64,000 bases of DNA from Ectocarpus siliculosus (GCA_000310025.1 FN649742.1:1472100-1536099); one strand, 5' to 3'; shown: positions 33,101-43,699, counted from the stretch's first letter. Notes: generated from the letters alone by a model not told the origin. Numbers and translations are program-made.

Positions 33101-35803
33101 TTGCGTCGCGGTGGTCGGGGAGCGCTGTGGAGGAGAGCGCTGTGGAGGAGGGCTTTTCATGGTGGTGGCGAGGGCGAGACCGCAAGTCGAGGATTTTTCA
33201 GGGTGAAGGCGGAGAGCACTTCGGAGGCTGGCGGATTGTTTTTTTTCGCGACGGGAGGAGAAAGCGAGACGAACAACATCGCCACATTTTTTTTTTTTTT
33301 CTGTTTCTGCGTGATGTGTGTTCCGGATTTTTTGTCTTTGGTGTTGCCTTCTGATGCCGATGATGTTTTTTTTTCCGGTGTGGTGTGTCGGTTGTTGTTG
33401 TTTGACTCTGGTGTCTTGGTAGCGACGTGCCGTCCTTTTTCGGGAGGATGGGGGGGAGAGGTACAGGCCATTCAAAAATAGCCTGTGTTCGGTAGAAACT
33501 GCGTTTTTACTGGAAACATTGGTGGGCTGTCCCGCCTCGAGGGGTTCTGGTCAAATGTTGGTTTGTTGGTACCGTGGTCAATGCGGGTGCGAATGTCCGT
33601 AAGTGTTTGCGTTCTCAAAGGGAAGGTCGGTGCGATTTAAATCTAGGATAGGGGGTCAATGTCCCGTTGTGGTTCCACCGATGTCGGGCAGGAAGATTTG
33701 AAGCTCTTTTTCAACGCGATGATATCGTTCTCACGGTGTTCATTCTTCGGTGAACTTTGGAGTCCCAGGGTAGGCAATACAGCAAGGTTCGTTGGCTTTT
33801 ATTTTCCCCGAAGACCGCCCAAGGTCTGCTCTCCTGTAATATTCCGCAAGGAAGCTGAAGCTGAAAATGTGCTGTGTCTTTGTCAAAGTGCTGTTGTCCT
33901 TGTCAAGTGCTGTGTCTATGTTTGTCCTTGTCAATGTGCTGTGTATATGTGAAAAATTCAGCTTCAGCTTCAACCTTGCGTTGGGAGAGTGCGCGTATAT
34001 CAGACACGCGTGGGGAGAAAATTGGTCAAAGGATCGTTGATGTATGTGTCTCGGGTGGATTTCATAGCTTCATAAAGCTGGGGTGTGATCACAAAATAAC
34101 ATGAAGCGATTGATTTAGTTGTTGGGAGTCCTCTTGGGGGTCGGTGTGCACCGTCGGGTAGCGCCAATTTCAACAGTCCAATGTCCGATTGAGGGGGGGT
34201 CACAGGGGTTCGTTGCCGCCTTTCTGAGGGGTGAGTACGGCGTCTTTCTTACCGGGGACATGCTTTCTTTCAGTAGCATTCATAGTGATCAGGTATTAAC
34301 AAGTGAGGTTAAAGGTTGTTGGACCGGGATTTTTGGGGGTTGGTGCCGGTTGTCGTTTCCAAAACACGGCAGCGCGGCACGGGGTAAAATGGATTCTTGA
34401 CGGCAGACGGTAGGATGATGAAGAATTTTCTTGGAATTCGTGTATGGTAGTTTGTGTGGGGGTACTTGGGCCCAAGGGGATGGAATGCTGAGGGTTTGGG
34501 TCGGGAGTGTAAACGAGTTCCCGCTTAGAATGGAGCGAATTCCATGGGGTTTTGAATATTGCTGTCTTGCCACGGCGGTCGAGACGGATAAATGTTGACG
34601 TTAGGAATTTTGTTGAACATTTAGCGCTGATGCAAGCGAGACTATACTAGTCTCAGTATGGAAATAGTACTGGACGCCGGTTTCTCGTGGGGAATTCACT
34701 ATGTTTTGGATTGCTTTTTGGAGATATAGAATATTTCCCAATATGCCAAAAAGCAGTGTGGGGGAATGTGGTACGAAGTAGGCTCGTTTCAGGGGCTGTT
34801 TGGACCTTATCCCCGCTTTCTCGTGTGTTGGCGTTAAGATGCGGCGTAATTAGCTATTCTCCGAGATGACGTATGTATGTGTTCGCATGAAGTTGGCTCT
34901 GAGTCGACCCCACGAGTTCAGAGAAGAGAGAGCTCCCGGGCAAGGGTAAAGGTCAAGTGGGCATGTGTTGAGTACCAGTTCGGTTGCAGAGATCTAGGCG
35001 GAGCTTGAGTTTGGCATGTGTGAGCGGGGATAGGTTAACAGCAACAGCAGTGTTGGTATGCATGCAGCTGGGTTGAGTGCAGCAGCCGCCGAGAGACGAA
35101 TCAACAACAAGTTTCCCTCAACAGCTATCTGTCCGTTCCCTTCCTCGACGACACATCCGTAAAGTCTATCAAGCATCCATAAGAGACAAGAACCTCGAAC
35201 CTAGCGCAAAACCCTGGTAGTGCAGAGCCGCACTGCTCTGCATTTGATTGGGTAATTGGGTCATCAACAGAACCCGAAGACCAAGTATCACATTGATTGG
35301 ATAGTCCAAGTATCACATTACTGCTGTATGGATGTGGTGGGTCCCAGGTACAGTAGTAGTCTACAGAAGAAGAGGTTGGCTGTTACAGCAGTTCAAGTAC
35401 TACAGCAGTCTCCGCAGTGGTGTTGATTGTATTCGTGTGCAGGTTGGAGGGTATGCAAAACTCACCAATATGGCGCCGTCACCTTGATGACCATCGTCGG
35501 GGCAACATCGGCGAAGAACACTACCCCGACCGCGTCTGGAGCAATTTCCTTGGCGACCGCCATCATGATCACATAAGACGAGTTGTTGATCAGCCCCAAG
35601 AGCCAGAATGCGGCGTCATTCCGAAGCCTTGTCCTTCGCCGCCTCCGTGCTTCGATAGCATTCTCGTCGCCGCGATGGTGGACTAGGAGAGCCGCACCAA
35701 TGCTTTCCTTTCTGTCCGTGAACGGAGGAATGCCCGTAGTGTTGTTGTTGTCGTCGTCGTCGTTGTTGTTCGTCTGTTCACGAGGGGCGCCGCGTTGGGT
35801 CAT
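27195..35803 (-). CDS. CLN3: CLN3 (battenin) homologue, lysosomal/vacuolar membrane protein
   Basis: Four exons join in phase into 506 residues: 35466-35803, 28618-29335, 27881-28060, 27195-27479 (TGA). CLN3 proteins are multi-pass membrane proteins of lysosomes or vacuoles, linked to pH and lysosomal homeostasis and distantly related to MFS and nucleoside transporters. Family blocks in order: FWLLGLINNSSYVIMM (exon 1), a GLGESSFLALASFY helix followed by AWSSGTGFAGIFGY at about residues 179-190 (human has a WSSGTGGAG equivalent), MLVYFAE at the exon 2/3 junction, YQGGVFVSRSSG, and GLGYVNAFRLVAEAV with ELALAAASVGDSFG at the C-terminus. A Ser/Pro/Gly-rich loop of about 100 residues (225-325) is longer than in animal CLN3. 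Intron 1 is 6.1 kb because the LTR element 29973-35317 sits in it; without the insert it would be about 0.8 kb. Confidence 0.93.
29973..30523 (+). repeat. 5' LTR (551 bp)
   Basis: Starts TGTGGTACGAAG and ends AGTCCAAGTATCACA. No difference from the 3' LTR was found by line-by-line reading. The offset between copies is a constant 4794 bp, so there are no indels. Confidence 0.93.
30525..30542 (+). promoter_or_regulatory. Putative primer-binding site
   Basis: TGGGCGTGTCGGCGGC starts one base after the 5' LTR. A PBS normally begins TGG, complementary to a tRNA 3' CCA end. Which tRNA it matches was not determined. Confidence 0.5.
31099..31671 (+). CDS. Gag-like open frame in LTR element (uncertain)
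   Basis: A 190-residue frame lies where Gag should be. Three perfect 18-bp repeats at 31263-31316 encode PKPEPT three times. The rest is basic and Pro/Ser-rich. No capsid motif or zinc knuckle was found and other frames nearby are also open, so coding status is doubtful. Confidence 0.25.
   Translation: MVGAGGNRRYRRPTRLVISDLSSAERGGEPSTVVLDLLCRTVVKHRRKLPVCVAPKPEPTPKPEPTPKPEPTPSPTDRVHSTRLSVISLAEQVLCPGVVGDRDEGAVRLIRGIPACPPTKNSAAQNRPEHRSETELRSERSIDKHGKRGATRKPALEPAPAVVSPSPRGSYCGASGHRVDEASSDCRNTH
31928..32440 (+). pseudogene. Decayed Ty3/gypsy reverse transcriptase / RNase H start
   Basis: The frame through 31961 reads GPSHFQLLMAKVCEGLE, then the catalytic YLDDIVVHSK (31994-32023), an in-frame TAA at 32060-32062, and then LKLAPKQAKVGAADVEILGY. 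After a frameshift near 32205 it continues as NQLRSLLGSFSYLRKFIPNL, the connection region of gypsy RT. A second frameshift leads to TTALAFPDYEDE, the start of RNase H. One stop and two shifts make this copy unable to encode a working polymerase. The RT fingers and integrase are missing. Confidence 0.8.
33850..33978. repeat. Hairpin with TGCTGTGT repeats inside LTR element
   Basis: GAAGCTGAAGCTGAA near 33853 pairs with TTCAGCTTCAGCTTC near 33957. Between them lie four short repeats of the TGCTGTGTC..TTGTCAA type. Confidence 0.6.
34760..34766 (+). promoter_or_regulatory. Putative polypurine tract
   Basis: GGGGGAA lies immediately before the TG of the 3' LTR, the usual position for priming plus-strand synthesis. 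The tract is short. Confidence 0.55.
34767..35317 (+). repeat. 3' LTR (551 bp)
   Basis: Apparently identical to the 5' LTR. It is followed directly by TTACTGCTGTA, whose first four bases are the second copy of the target duplication. Confidence 0.93.
35319..35412. repeat. Cluster of TACTGCTGTA / TACAGCAGT motifs
   Basis: Within about 95 bp are TACTGCTGTA (35319-35328), GGTACAGTAGTAG (35347-35359), TACAGCAGT (35384-35392) and TACAGCAGT (35401-35409), in opposite orientations. The cluster sits between the LTR element and CLN3 exon 1. Confidence 0.7.
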
Positions 35804-36910
35804 CGGCCAGCTCTGCAGGCCTGTTGTAATCTCGCCGCGTCGAAAGTTCCTTCAACTTTTCCCAAGTGCTGCGCTCGAAGCGTGCGCTGAAGTATTTCGT
35901 GCTGTTAACCACGCTCGACCACGTGCAGCAACGGCTGGTGTTCAAATTTGTAGGCACGCGCAACGTGGTGACACCAAACTTCAGAGCCAACGGCGGTGGG
36001 TTTGATGGGTTGCAAGTTGCAAGGTCAAAGGTTGGTTGTGGAAGTGATCGTGAGTGATCGTTTGGGGGGCCTGTTTTACGATTCACGGAACCCCCACGAC
36101 GAGGAGCCCAAAGATGTGCCGAGTTGTGTATAGGTACACCTCGCACATCTTGACATGGTTGCGGCAGGCAGTGTGTGGACGTGCGGACAAGCCAAGCTGC
36201 GGATATAGATGAAACCCATAGAGCATGAATCTTCGTCCCAAGGTGTGGAGGTTTTGGGCGTCGTCGCCCCAGAACGGTAACACACACATGAGAGCGGCCG
36301 GGTTACGCCTCTAGACCAAAGATATTCCCGCAGAGATCTGACATTTTCAGAAGATCTTTTCACAACTCACCACCAGGACCAGGCCGTACACAAGTAAGTA
36401 CAACATTCCTGAGATGTGTTAGCTTGCAAATGAGGGCCAATTAGAAATAGGATGGTTTCCCACAGTATGTCACTGCACCCGCTTCCACGGCAGGCAGACG
36501 ATCATGTCAAAGAAAGCGCGATATCCTCCTCGTTCACCCTTCCGCAGTTCGCCCTGCCGCAGTGCCTGGATTTGAACCAAGCCCGGCAGCCACCGAATAC
36601 CACGACATCGGACAGCCCATGGGTGATCAAGTCAAAGCTGGTATCGCTCCAGACGAGCTCCTGTTTCTACCTACCAGTGCCAGGTGCTATATTTATATAT
36701 TTACGAGCACTGCACTCTACAGCGTCCTTCTTCTGTTCTGTTATTCATCGGCCAGCAGCAGAACAAGCTGAGAGGCTCTCGCGGATTTCCATTTGTTCTT
36801 TCGTCGCATGAATCCCGCTTTACGCTATGTTCTCTTGCACGATGCCGTTGTTTGTCCGTGCATTGAATCGGTAATGCATCGGCTACATGCCTATCTATGC
36901 GACTAGACTA

Positions 36911-37126
36911 CCGTATATGACACAAGATAACACACCCCCTGGACCGATTTTCAAAGCTCGATTACTCCACGACGAAGAGGATGCATAAATGAAACAATAC
37001 GTTTTCGAACAGCTCTCGACGAGACGGTTCCAACGCCGCCGTTTTCGGCGCTGTGACTCTTCCTGCTGTTGAGAAATCGAGCTTTGAAAATCGGCCAAGG
37101 GGTGTGTTATCTTGTGTCATATACGG
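36911..37126. mobile_element. MITE with TA target duplication, copy B
   Basis: A 216-bp element with terminal inverted repeats of about 55 bp. The left end CCGTATATGACACAAGATAA and the reverse complement of the right end agree, apart from a few mismatches, through GATTTTCAAAGCTCGATT. TA flanks both sides (36909-36910, 37127-37128), the target duplication typical of Tc1/mariner-type MITEs. It has no coding capacity. The inner end of the arm resembles that of the element at 25788-26068. Confidence 0.88.
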
Positions 37127-37636
37127 TATGCAATTATGTACCCAATCACTTGGGTAGCAGCTGCAAGATATGTGCATGGTGTACTGCCTGTGCTACAAGA
37201 GAAAGAACACCGTTCGAACCGCTGAGTCGAAGCAGCGTCTTGCACACCAGTAGCGGCATCCATTTCCTCCATTGCAAACGAAAACGGCAAACCGATGGAA
37301 CCACGAACAATTGTCCTTGCTACGTCGATACGCACGTGATACAGAGGCGTATCAATTCCCAACCCGAGGCGGGACGATCTTTTCTCGGCCTTACGCCGGC
37401 GACAAGACATGGTGTCTGGGCGGGATAAACGCAGGCGCCGCCGAGTGAGTCGGTGTCTTCTCCGTCATTGTAGCTTCAGATTGTGCCCTCACGACCGAGT
37501 AGTATTCTTATCAACAAGCTAGCGAAAAAACACAGCAGAGGGAGTCGCTGGCACGTACAAACGATTGATTGAATGCCGGCACTATATTCTGCAGAGTAGC
37601 TTGCGAGCCTGTGACCAGGTTTAAGTTCAATGAAGA

Positions 37637-37927
37637 CTATCCAGCAGTAGGCTGCCCGAATACTCTGGGCAACTCGCTCGACCCTTGCACGCATGACAGG
37701 TGACCGAAAGTCGACGGAGCGAGGAGGTGCTCGCCGGGATGTTCTTCCGCACTGATCGGGACTCCCGCGCCTGTCAAGCCGGCCATCAACAGCTCAATAC
37801 AAGCGGCTGTCTTGCCCTCTTGCGTGTTGGCGGTCCAACACCTGCCGTTCAGCACCTTCGTTCGTCTCCGGAGATTGGATTTGGACAGGCACTGGGTTTG
37901 AATGGGGATGACAGAAGTGAACTGGAA
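37637..37927 (-). pseudogene. DEAD-box helicase-like fragment
   Basis: The minus-strand frame between stops reads PIQTQC followed by WTANTQEGKTAACIELLMAG. This resembles a helicase Q motif (PxxIQ) followed by motif I (AxTGxGKT), with TGSGKT changed to TQEGKT. No other helicase motif is nearby and the frame closes after about 95 residues. It may be a retro-copied or exon fragment, or chance resemblance. Confidence 0.3.
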
Positions 37928-38060
37928 TCAGGTGGACACTGTAGACACCGAACAAAGACGGGCCAAAGGAGGGGGTGGGTTGTATTTAGCGCAGTGTTGA
38001 GAGAAGCGAGGATAGGGATGCATCACTTCCCCCGCCAAGAAAAACAATTGTACAACTTCT

Positions 38061-38061
<1 letters not shown>

Positions 38062-38092
<31 letters not shown>

Positions 38093-38393
38093 TTCTTCAC
38101 TTCAAATCAGCGCTCACAGCACTAGTGCCGTTTATTCCGACCCGTGGTCACACAGAAGAGTCCCTATCTACCCTCCCCTCTTGCGGTACTTTGCCTACGA
38201 TTTTTAATGCGAGAAGAGTTCAGCACTCTCTTCCCTCTGTGTACACACGAACTAGCGCTATCCACTCGGCCAGGAGCGGAGGCGAGAGAAAAACTCACTT
38301 TGCAAGAAAAGCTCGCTTACGCCGGGATTCGAACCCCTGACCTGACCTCTAGAAGGTTTCGAGGTTACCAACTAGACCACCGGTTACAGGGTA
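38062..38393 (-). mobile_element. tRNA-derived SINE, copy 1
   Basis: Read on the minus strand it starts with a tRNA-like head, GGTGGTCTAGTTGGTAACC (box A), has GGGGTTCGAATCCCGGCG (box B), a unique body, and ends in A30 (T-run at 38062-38091). The body matches copies at 46313-46630 and 57682-58002. Open frames in all three copies come from this shared body and are not genes. Confidence 0.9.
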
Positions 38394-38631
38394 GCGAGGG
38401 TCACAACCCGGGCCCGGAGTGTCGCGCGTGCCAAAGTGGGAAACATCGTGTTGGGAATCCCACCATCGGTTGGTGTGCTCGGATGTGTCTTTGCCCTCAT
38501 CGTACGCGGAGTAGAGGTACATGGCCGAGCTGGCTGTTTCGGTCGCTCCCCAGTACGCTGCATGACGTTGCTTCATGTGATACTTCTGCTCTGACGAGCC
38601 CCTTCCATCTGCCCTACCTTAGGCATTTCAG

Positions 38632-39381
38632 AATGGGGTTCCGGCGACGACAGCGATACAGCTGCGTTCGAGGCGCTTCTACAGAGAGAGGCTCGAGCTA
38701 CACGGAGGCATCACGACCGGAGTGCCAGTCTTTCTTCGTCCCCCGCCTCTTCGCCGTTGGCCCGCTGCTCACTCGGCGATACACCACGGGCTTCTCTTCA
38801 ACCCAAAAACAAACGATGTCCTGTGTCGGCTGTTCGAAGGTGAGCGGGCCAGCCGTGAAGAACCGCACAATAACCGGGGACCATCCACAGCGGCCGAATT
38901 TGTTGCCGTTCCTGCTCAATACCGAGAGCCATACGTGGTTGCATTCGCCTTCTGCACTTACCGAGAAATCCTTTCTCCCCAACACTTTCCACATGTTTGC
39001 GTGCACACGTTTCCACGACTCTCGAGCACGCCCCCCAAAGCGAGGCTTGCCGAGACCAGCACAGAGCCTAAAGCTCGTCCGGCGTTGGAATCCCAGAACT
39101 CTACACCAGTGGCCATCCCCGAACAAATACCTACACCATTGACCCTCCCAAAGGAGGTTGCGCTGGAAGACCCGATGCCCGAGACGCCTCCGGCTCGGGT
39201 TGACCCATCGACCGACACGCAAGAATACCAGCAGCGCGCCGCGGCCACACCGAGGTGCGGCCGTAGCAATGATCGTTGGCTGACTTCAAAATGGCGGGTG
39301 GCGTATGAGTTTTTCTCATCAGATATGCCTATGTCGCGGTTTCGTCGGAGCAGGAAGGCCAGATCGATTTGGTGGTGGTAG
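38632..39381 (+). CDS. Possible upstream exon(s) of the 40132 gene; no known family
   Basis: An acceptor-like TTTCAG precedes a frame open for about 249 codons. It includes LELHGGITTGVPVFLRPPPL, NPKTNDVLCRLFEG, REPYVVAFAFCTYREILSP and then a Pro/Glu-rich tail (PEQIPTPLTLPKEVALEDPM). A consensus donor, GAAG|GTGAGC, occurs at 38840, so part of the frame may be intron. A second plus frame is also open across here, which weakens the case. The sequence looks more protein-like than its shadows, but I recognise no family. It could join the downstream gene through a donor at CCGAG|GTGCGG near 39254. Confidence 0.35.
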   Translation, partial: NGVPATTAIQLRSRRFYRERLELHGGITTGVPVFLRPPPLRRWPAAHSAIHHGLLFNPKTNDVLCRLFEGERASREEPHNNRGPSTAAEFVAVPAQYREPYVVAFAFCTYREILSPQHFPHVCVHTFPRLSSTPPKARLAETSTEPKARPALESQNSTPVAIPEQIPTPLTLPKEVALEDPMPETPPARVDPSTDTQEYQQRAAATPRCGRSNDRWLTSKWRVAYEFFSSDMPMSRFRRSRKARSIWWW

Positions 39382-40131
39382 TCCTGGTCATGGCATTCTC
39401 GTGCAGGCATTGTCGTCATCGACAGTTCTACAGGGAACTACTGTGGCGATGTTTCCTTGGCTTTTCGCGATGAACGATGTTTGTTTTGTCGTAGTAGAGG
39501 TCTTACGCTGAGTTCTGCTTCTTGTTGCGGCACCCAACCCTTTCACAGAAAAAAAACCGGCAACACCGAGACACGGAGCGAGGGGGTACAATGCAGCGGC
39601 CCTCCGGTCGACCAGGGAGTACAGGTGGGGTTGAAGCCAAGTTCACGGATAGTTTCTGGGATGTCTTCATGTGTCGAAGTGTTCTTCTGGTCTTGCTCCA
39701 ACAGTCTATGCACGCGTACCCTCTGAGTTCTTCGTACCAGTTTCGCTCCCGGTCAAACTTTCGTCTGCCGGATGTTGTGTAGACAGGACCATGATAAACT
39801 TCACATCCTCTAACGTCCCGAACAAAACCATTTCGAGGGCATCATGGCCAATACGCCCTTTTGGGCTCCTCCAACCGCATCCAACATAAAAGTCCGAAAA
39901 CAGAATCCAGATACGCTCTCCAATTAATTCCAGAATATGCATTCTGCGGGTGTGTCTCGCGGTGAGGAATCTAGACCCGGCCTGCTCAACACCACTCTTT
40001 GCCAGCACACACCCAACTCCAACCCCGCGCCCGACTCCCAGACTTCGGCGCTCAGGCTACCGAGGAAAAGCGGTGCCTCGACACACCGCACCATTCACCC
40101 GAGGCCACTCTCCCCTACCAAGAGTTCCGTC

Positions 40132-43100
40132 ATGAGCTCGCCAGAGGCTCAAGTCAACCAATATGGCGAAGAGACCTACAGAGAAAAGGCTTCCCGTGGT
40201 TTGAGCACGCCCGCAGGGGGGGCACACGAGCCTGCGCGGGTAGGGATAGCGCTAGAAAGGGAAGCACACATACACGTTAGAGTAGGCCTTGAGGGAGTGC
40301 GCGACGCGGACCGAGGACAACAAAGGGCGATCTGGAGTGTCGCTAACGGAGGAGACCCCGGTGGTGAGCAAACTTCGATATGCAATCGTTTCATACACAG
40401 GCCGCGTCCCCCCCGCGTGTTAACATCGGCATCGAAAAAGAGTCTAAGTCGTTGAAGCACGCACAGAACTTTGCGGCATTTTGCCTTGTGACTTGTATTC
40501 GCCGTTTCAGAGCATTCAGGCAATGGGGGAAAAGAGTTTTGAGGTTTCGTTGCTCCGGCACCTCGGCTATTCGAGAAAGTAGACAATACCAACAACCAAT
40601 GCCACCAAATCACCCAACAAACAACCACAAACTAATACGTCGGCCTGCGTTGTTTTTCTGGGGTGGAGCGCGAGTCGTGCAACCCTTCACCCCGTCTCTG
40701 ACGTCCCCAAATGTGCACACTCTGTTCTCGCAGCGCCTGGACCCGTGATGATGCTTCCCCTAGAGTTAGGCCACGATCGGCGGAACGATGCATCCAATCG
40801 AACCGTGAGGCGGTTTCTGAAGGTTATCGACTTTACGGAGAAGCCCCACGAGGTTGGTGACAGAGACACAGTCGCGTCAATTCCGCAGGTGAGCTTGTCT
40901 TGCCACTGGGTCATAGAGGCAACCAGGCAAGTTTGGTGGAGTATTGGGCGGCCGACCAGAATGTGTAAAGTCCTGCCGACGATGCCAAGTGTGCAAAGGT
41001 ATGCACGCGTGATCCAATCTGGAAGACTCGTGAAGAACAACTCACTTGCTATTAATAACGCGTGCAGAACAGCATTTGTTGCTGTTGCCTTGGGTAAGGT
41101 AGAGGACTGACAACAACGGGGGCTAATTAGATCCTGACCCCTGTTTTATCATTTCGCGGGGAGTATACATCTCCCCGCATCTTCTAGAAGGAATCATTCT
41201 CTTCTATGTTCCGCCTACACATGCATCTACAGTAAATACTATAACAAATGGTCGGATACGCGAGTGAGTTTGTTTCCTTTTACAGTCAAAACTGCAGCAC
41301 GGGTGAATTGGCCATAGTTTTAGTAGGTCCCACACACAACAACAGAACAACTAACAATCCCACAGGCGGTGCTCACGTATTGATGTACGCTGCTGTGACA
41401 ACAGCACCCGCGCACATCCATGATTTCGAAACCGTGTTGACGCGGAGAAAAACCCTAACCCCTCTTCAACAACCCCTCCTACGCTATGCCGTGCTTCATT
41501 GTCGTCAGTCCGAGCACACTACGTCGCCAGTACATGTTCAGGGGGACGTGGACAACGGTGTAGTTGATCCCATACTCATGGATCACCGCGATAGCAGAGA
41601 TAAATCGGAGAGGCGGGGGCAGGGGCGCACGGGACGTTTGGATCCCTTATGGGAGAGTCTTGGGTCGTTGGGCGAGCGATTGGCTGTGGTGGGCGGCCGT
41701 TTCGACCAGCTCGATCAGGAAATTTGTCACGATCGAGAGGTAAGCTCTACCCACCAGTTTCCACCGTTCGGTGAATCATGTTGGAAATAATCGAGGTCTT
41801 GGAAAACATTCTCAGCTCGTCGGGAAAGGATTTTGTAGTTAACTTATTCAGCAATCGAAACCTCCTTCGACAATCACGCTGGTTCGAGCCAACTAAATAC
41901 GAGTGGAAATAGGGCGTTGCTCGCCCGATCCTTCCTGAATCCTGTCATGGTGCTCTGGCTATCGCGGTTGTACTTTCGCCCACCCACACGTGGGTGATAC
42001 TCCGCTTTGTGGTATAGGTGATCGAAGGCTATCAGAGAGAAGCTCAGGAAGAAGCGGAACTTGCCGCGAGAGACCTATTGGACATCCGGACACGAAGATC
42101 GTTGCCCCCCAGCCGTACTACAGGCTACATACCTCAGGTGAAACCGCCTCACACACTTTTCGTGGGGTACGACTGACTAAGACACTTTTCGTGGGGTACG
42201 ACTGCGGGGTTGGATGCAACGAACGCGCGAAACTTCGGCCGGACAAATCAGTAGGTCGTTTGACAACAGTGGAGTAGCGTTGGCTGACGCAAGAAGCAAA
42301 TACGTAGCACCGTCGCAGGTACCACACGGATATCTCGCGAGAAAAAACAGTTAATGATTAAGACTTCAACTCGGAGTCCACGTTCCGAGCCCAGATCCAT
42401 GTCAAGTAGGTAAGTATTATAACATTGAATCCACTGTAGGGGGGAAACCGAATGCGTTTGGTCTGTTACCAACAACAGGTTCCTCTGTGGAGGTCTCGGA
42501 CGGGCGCTACAGACCTTGCCCTGGACACTAACTCCTTGCAGATAGAAACAACATCGCGCTCGACCAAACAGAGCCCGCTCTCCTCCTTTGGCTTCAAGAG
42601 CTGCGGTAGCGACGACGGTGGCAAAAACGACTTCGGTTCTGAGGATGCCACCCTCGAGGCCCACCGAGAGCTCCGTGAAGCCAGGTGAGCAGGCGCTAAT
42701 AGTGTTGCATGAAGGATCCGCAGCGATAAAATCTACTTGTCTGTTCCCCAGGGAAAGCGCACACGGACATAGTATCTGTCGGTCCCGGGGCGTCGATGTC
42801 GATGAGCGAAGCCGATACAGGCCGAGTGCGCGTTGCCCGACATACCGGTACGCCACATGTGTTGGGTGCTTGTCACATGGTTTTCGCGACGCGATGCACT
42901 CGACCACCAAATTACGGTTGTTCCGAACGCTCAATCGCCCGGTCAAAAACACAAGGTTGGCAGTAAGTAGCCTTTACTCGACACCTTATCTCTACCCTCC
43001 GAACCCACAGGGCGATACTGCAATCCATCGAGGAAGAGCTGAAACCCAACGTGGCGACTACCAAGCTAGTCTTGCCACCCAGAACGACGCTATGCACCGA

Positions 43101-43631
43101 GCCTGCTCTATCCACCCCCTGCACCAAGAACACTTGCAACAAACAACCCCGACACCCGAGATGCCGGGAAGAGGAGCAGGCAGCCGGGCGACTAGCCGGG
43201 CGACATAAAATATGTTTTGCAAGAAACAGTTACGGCAGTCGGAGATCTAAGGAATCCAGAGCGCAAGGGAGAAGCGTAGGCACTGTTGTCGCACATTTCC
43301 CCACCGCTGTTGCAGTCGCGAAGTCGAAAGCGCGAATAAGGAAGGCGACCAGGAGGGCTTGGGAGTAATGACAACGTGGTCAACTTCCTTCCTTCAAGGC
43401 GATGACTTTTGTCGTTGTGGTGACGAGCCCGTAAGTAAGACGCGGCGTCGCCTGTTGAATTCTACTAAACGAAGGCAGACTTCCCTCATGACCAGGGTGA
43501 GTAGTTGGGCATGTTATGCATGTGGGCGGCTTCCGTGTCTGCACGCGTGGAGCCAGGGGCAGGCGGACCCGCTTGGTTTGGTAGCACTCCGCAAGCAGTC
43601 TTCGGGGCGAGTAGCACACCCCCTTGGGTAA
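40132..43631 (+). CDS. Unrecognised multi-exon protein with coiled-coil segment
   Basis: Exons that join in phase: 40132-40363, 40734-40888, 41509-41739, 42018-42137, 42479-42684, 43011 onward. A further exon at 43317-43430 ends at a perfect GTAAGT, and the last runs to a stop at 43629-43631. The end of the exon at 43011 and its junction to 43317 are unresolved. Visible segments include RRFLKVIDFTEKPHEVGDRD (exon 2), LGERLAVVGGRFDQLDQEI plus QREAQEEAELAARDLLDI (exons 3-4, likely helical coiled coil), a Ser/Lys-rich stretch (exon 5), and a Cys-rich tail with FCRCGDEP and CYACGRLPCLH that might bind metal. Five consecutive junctions in agreeing phase argue for a real gene. The ATG at 40132 may not be the start, since the frame is open upstream. 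No function can be given. Confidence 0.55.
42153..42204. repeat. 23-bp direct repeat, two copies
   Basis: ACACTTTTCGTGGGGTACGACTG occurs at 42153-42175 and 42182-42204, just after the 5' splice site of exon 4 of the unrecognised gene. Confidence 0.85.
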
Positions 43632-43699
43632 CTTAACAAATCATGCGAGAGGGAGACGGTCGAAAGGCATTCTTAACGTTTCCTCCGCCACCGCCCGCC

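Larger units (their letters stand above)
29973..35317 (+). mobile_element. LTR retrotransposon, Ty3/gypsy-derived, apparently non-autonomous
   Basis: Two direct LTRs of 551 bp (29973-30523 and 34767-35317) look identical along their whole length. Each starts TGTGGTACG and ends TATCACA (TG...CA). The element is flanked by a TTAC duplication (29969-29972 and 35318-35321). A primer-binding-like site and a short polypurine tract lie in the right places. The 4.2-kb interior has only a broken reverse transcriptase remnant and no integrase or protease that I can see, so it probably moves using proteins from another element. It lies inside intron 1 of the CLN3 homologue, in the opposite orientation to that gene. 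Confidence 0.92.
35804..38631. other. Intergenic region upstream of CLN3
   Basis: It contains a MITE (36911-37126), a DEAD-box-like fragment (37637-37927) and a SINE (38062-38393). A short membrane-like reading on the minus strand at 36083-36420 could not be built into a gene. The CLN3 promoter should be near 35804-36100. Confidence 0.5.

Noticed and set aside
32912-33475. 187-codon Pro/Arg-rich minus-strand frame in the LTR element
   Set aside because: Low complexity, antisense to the element, with a homopolymer run inside. Not a credible gene.
36083-36420. Minus-strand exons of a small membrane protein upstream of CLN3
   Set aside because: A donor-like site at 36367 and a hydrophobic stretch exist, but phases and acceptors do not join and no family is recognised.
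38125-38340. Recurrent frame starting MPFIPTRGHTEE, seen also near 57726 and partly near 46384
   Set aside because: It is the body of the SINE family, not a protein gene.
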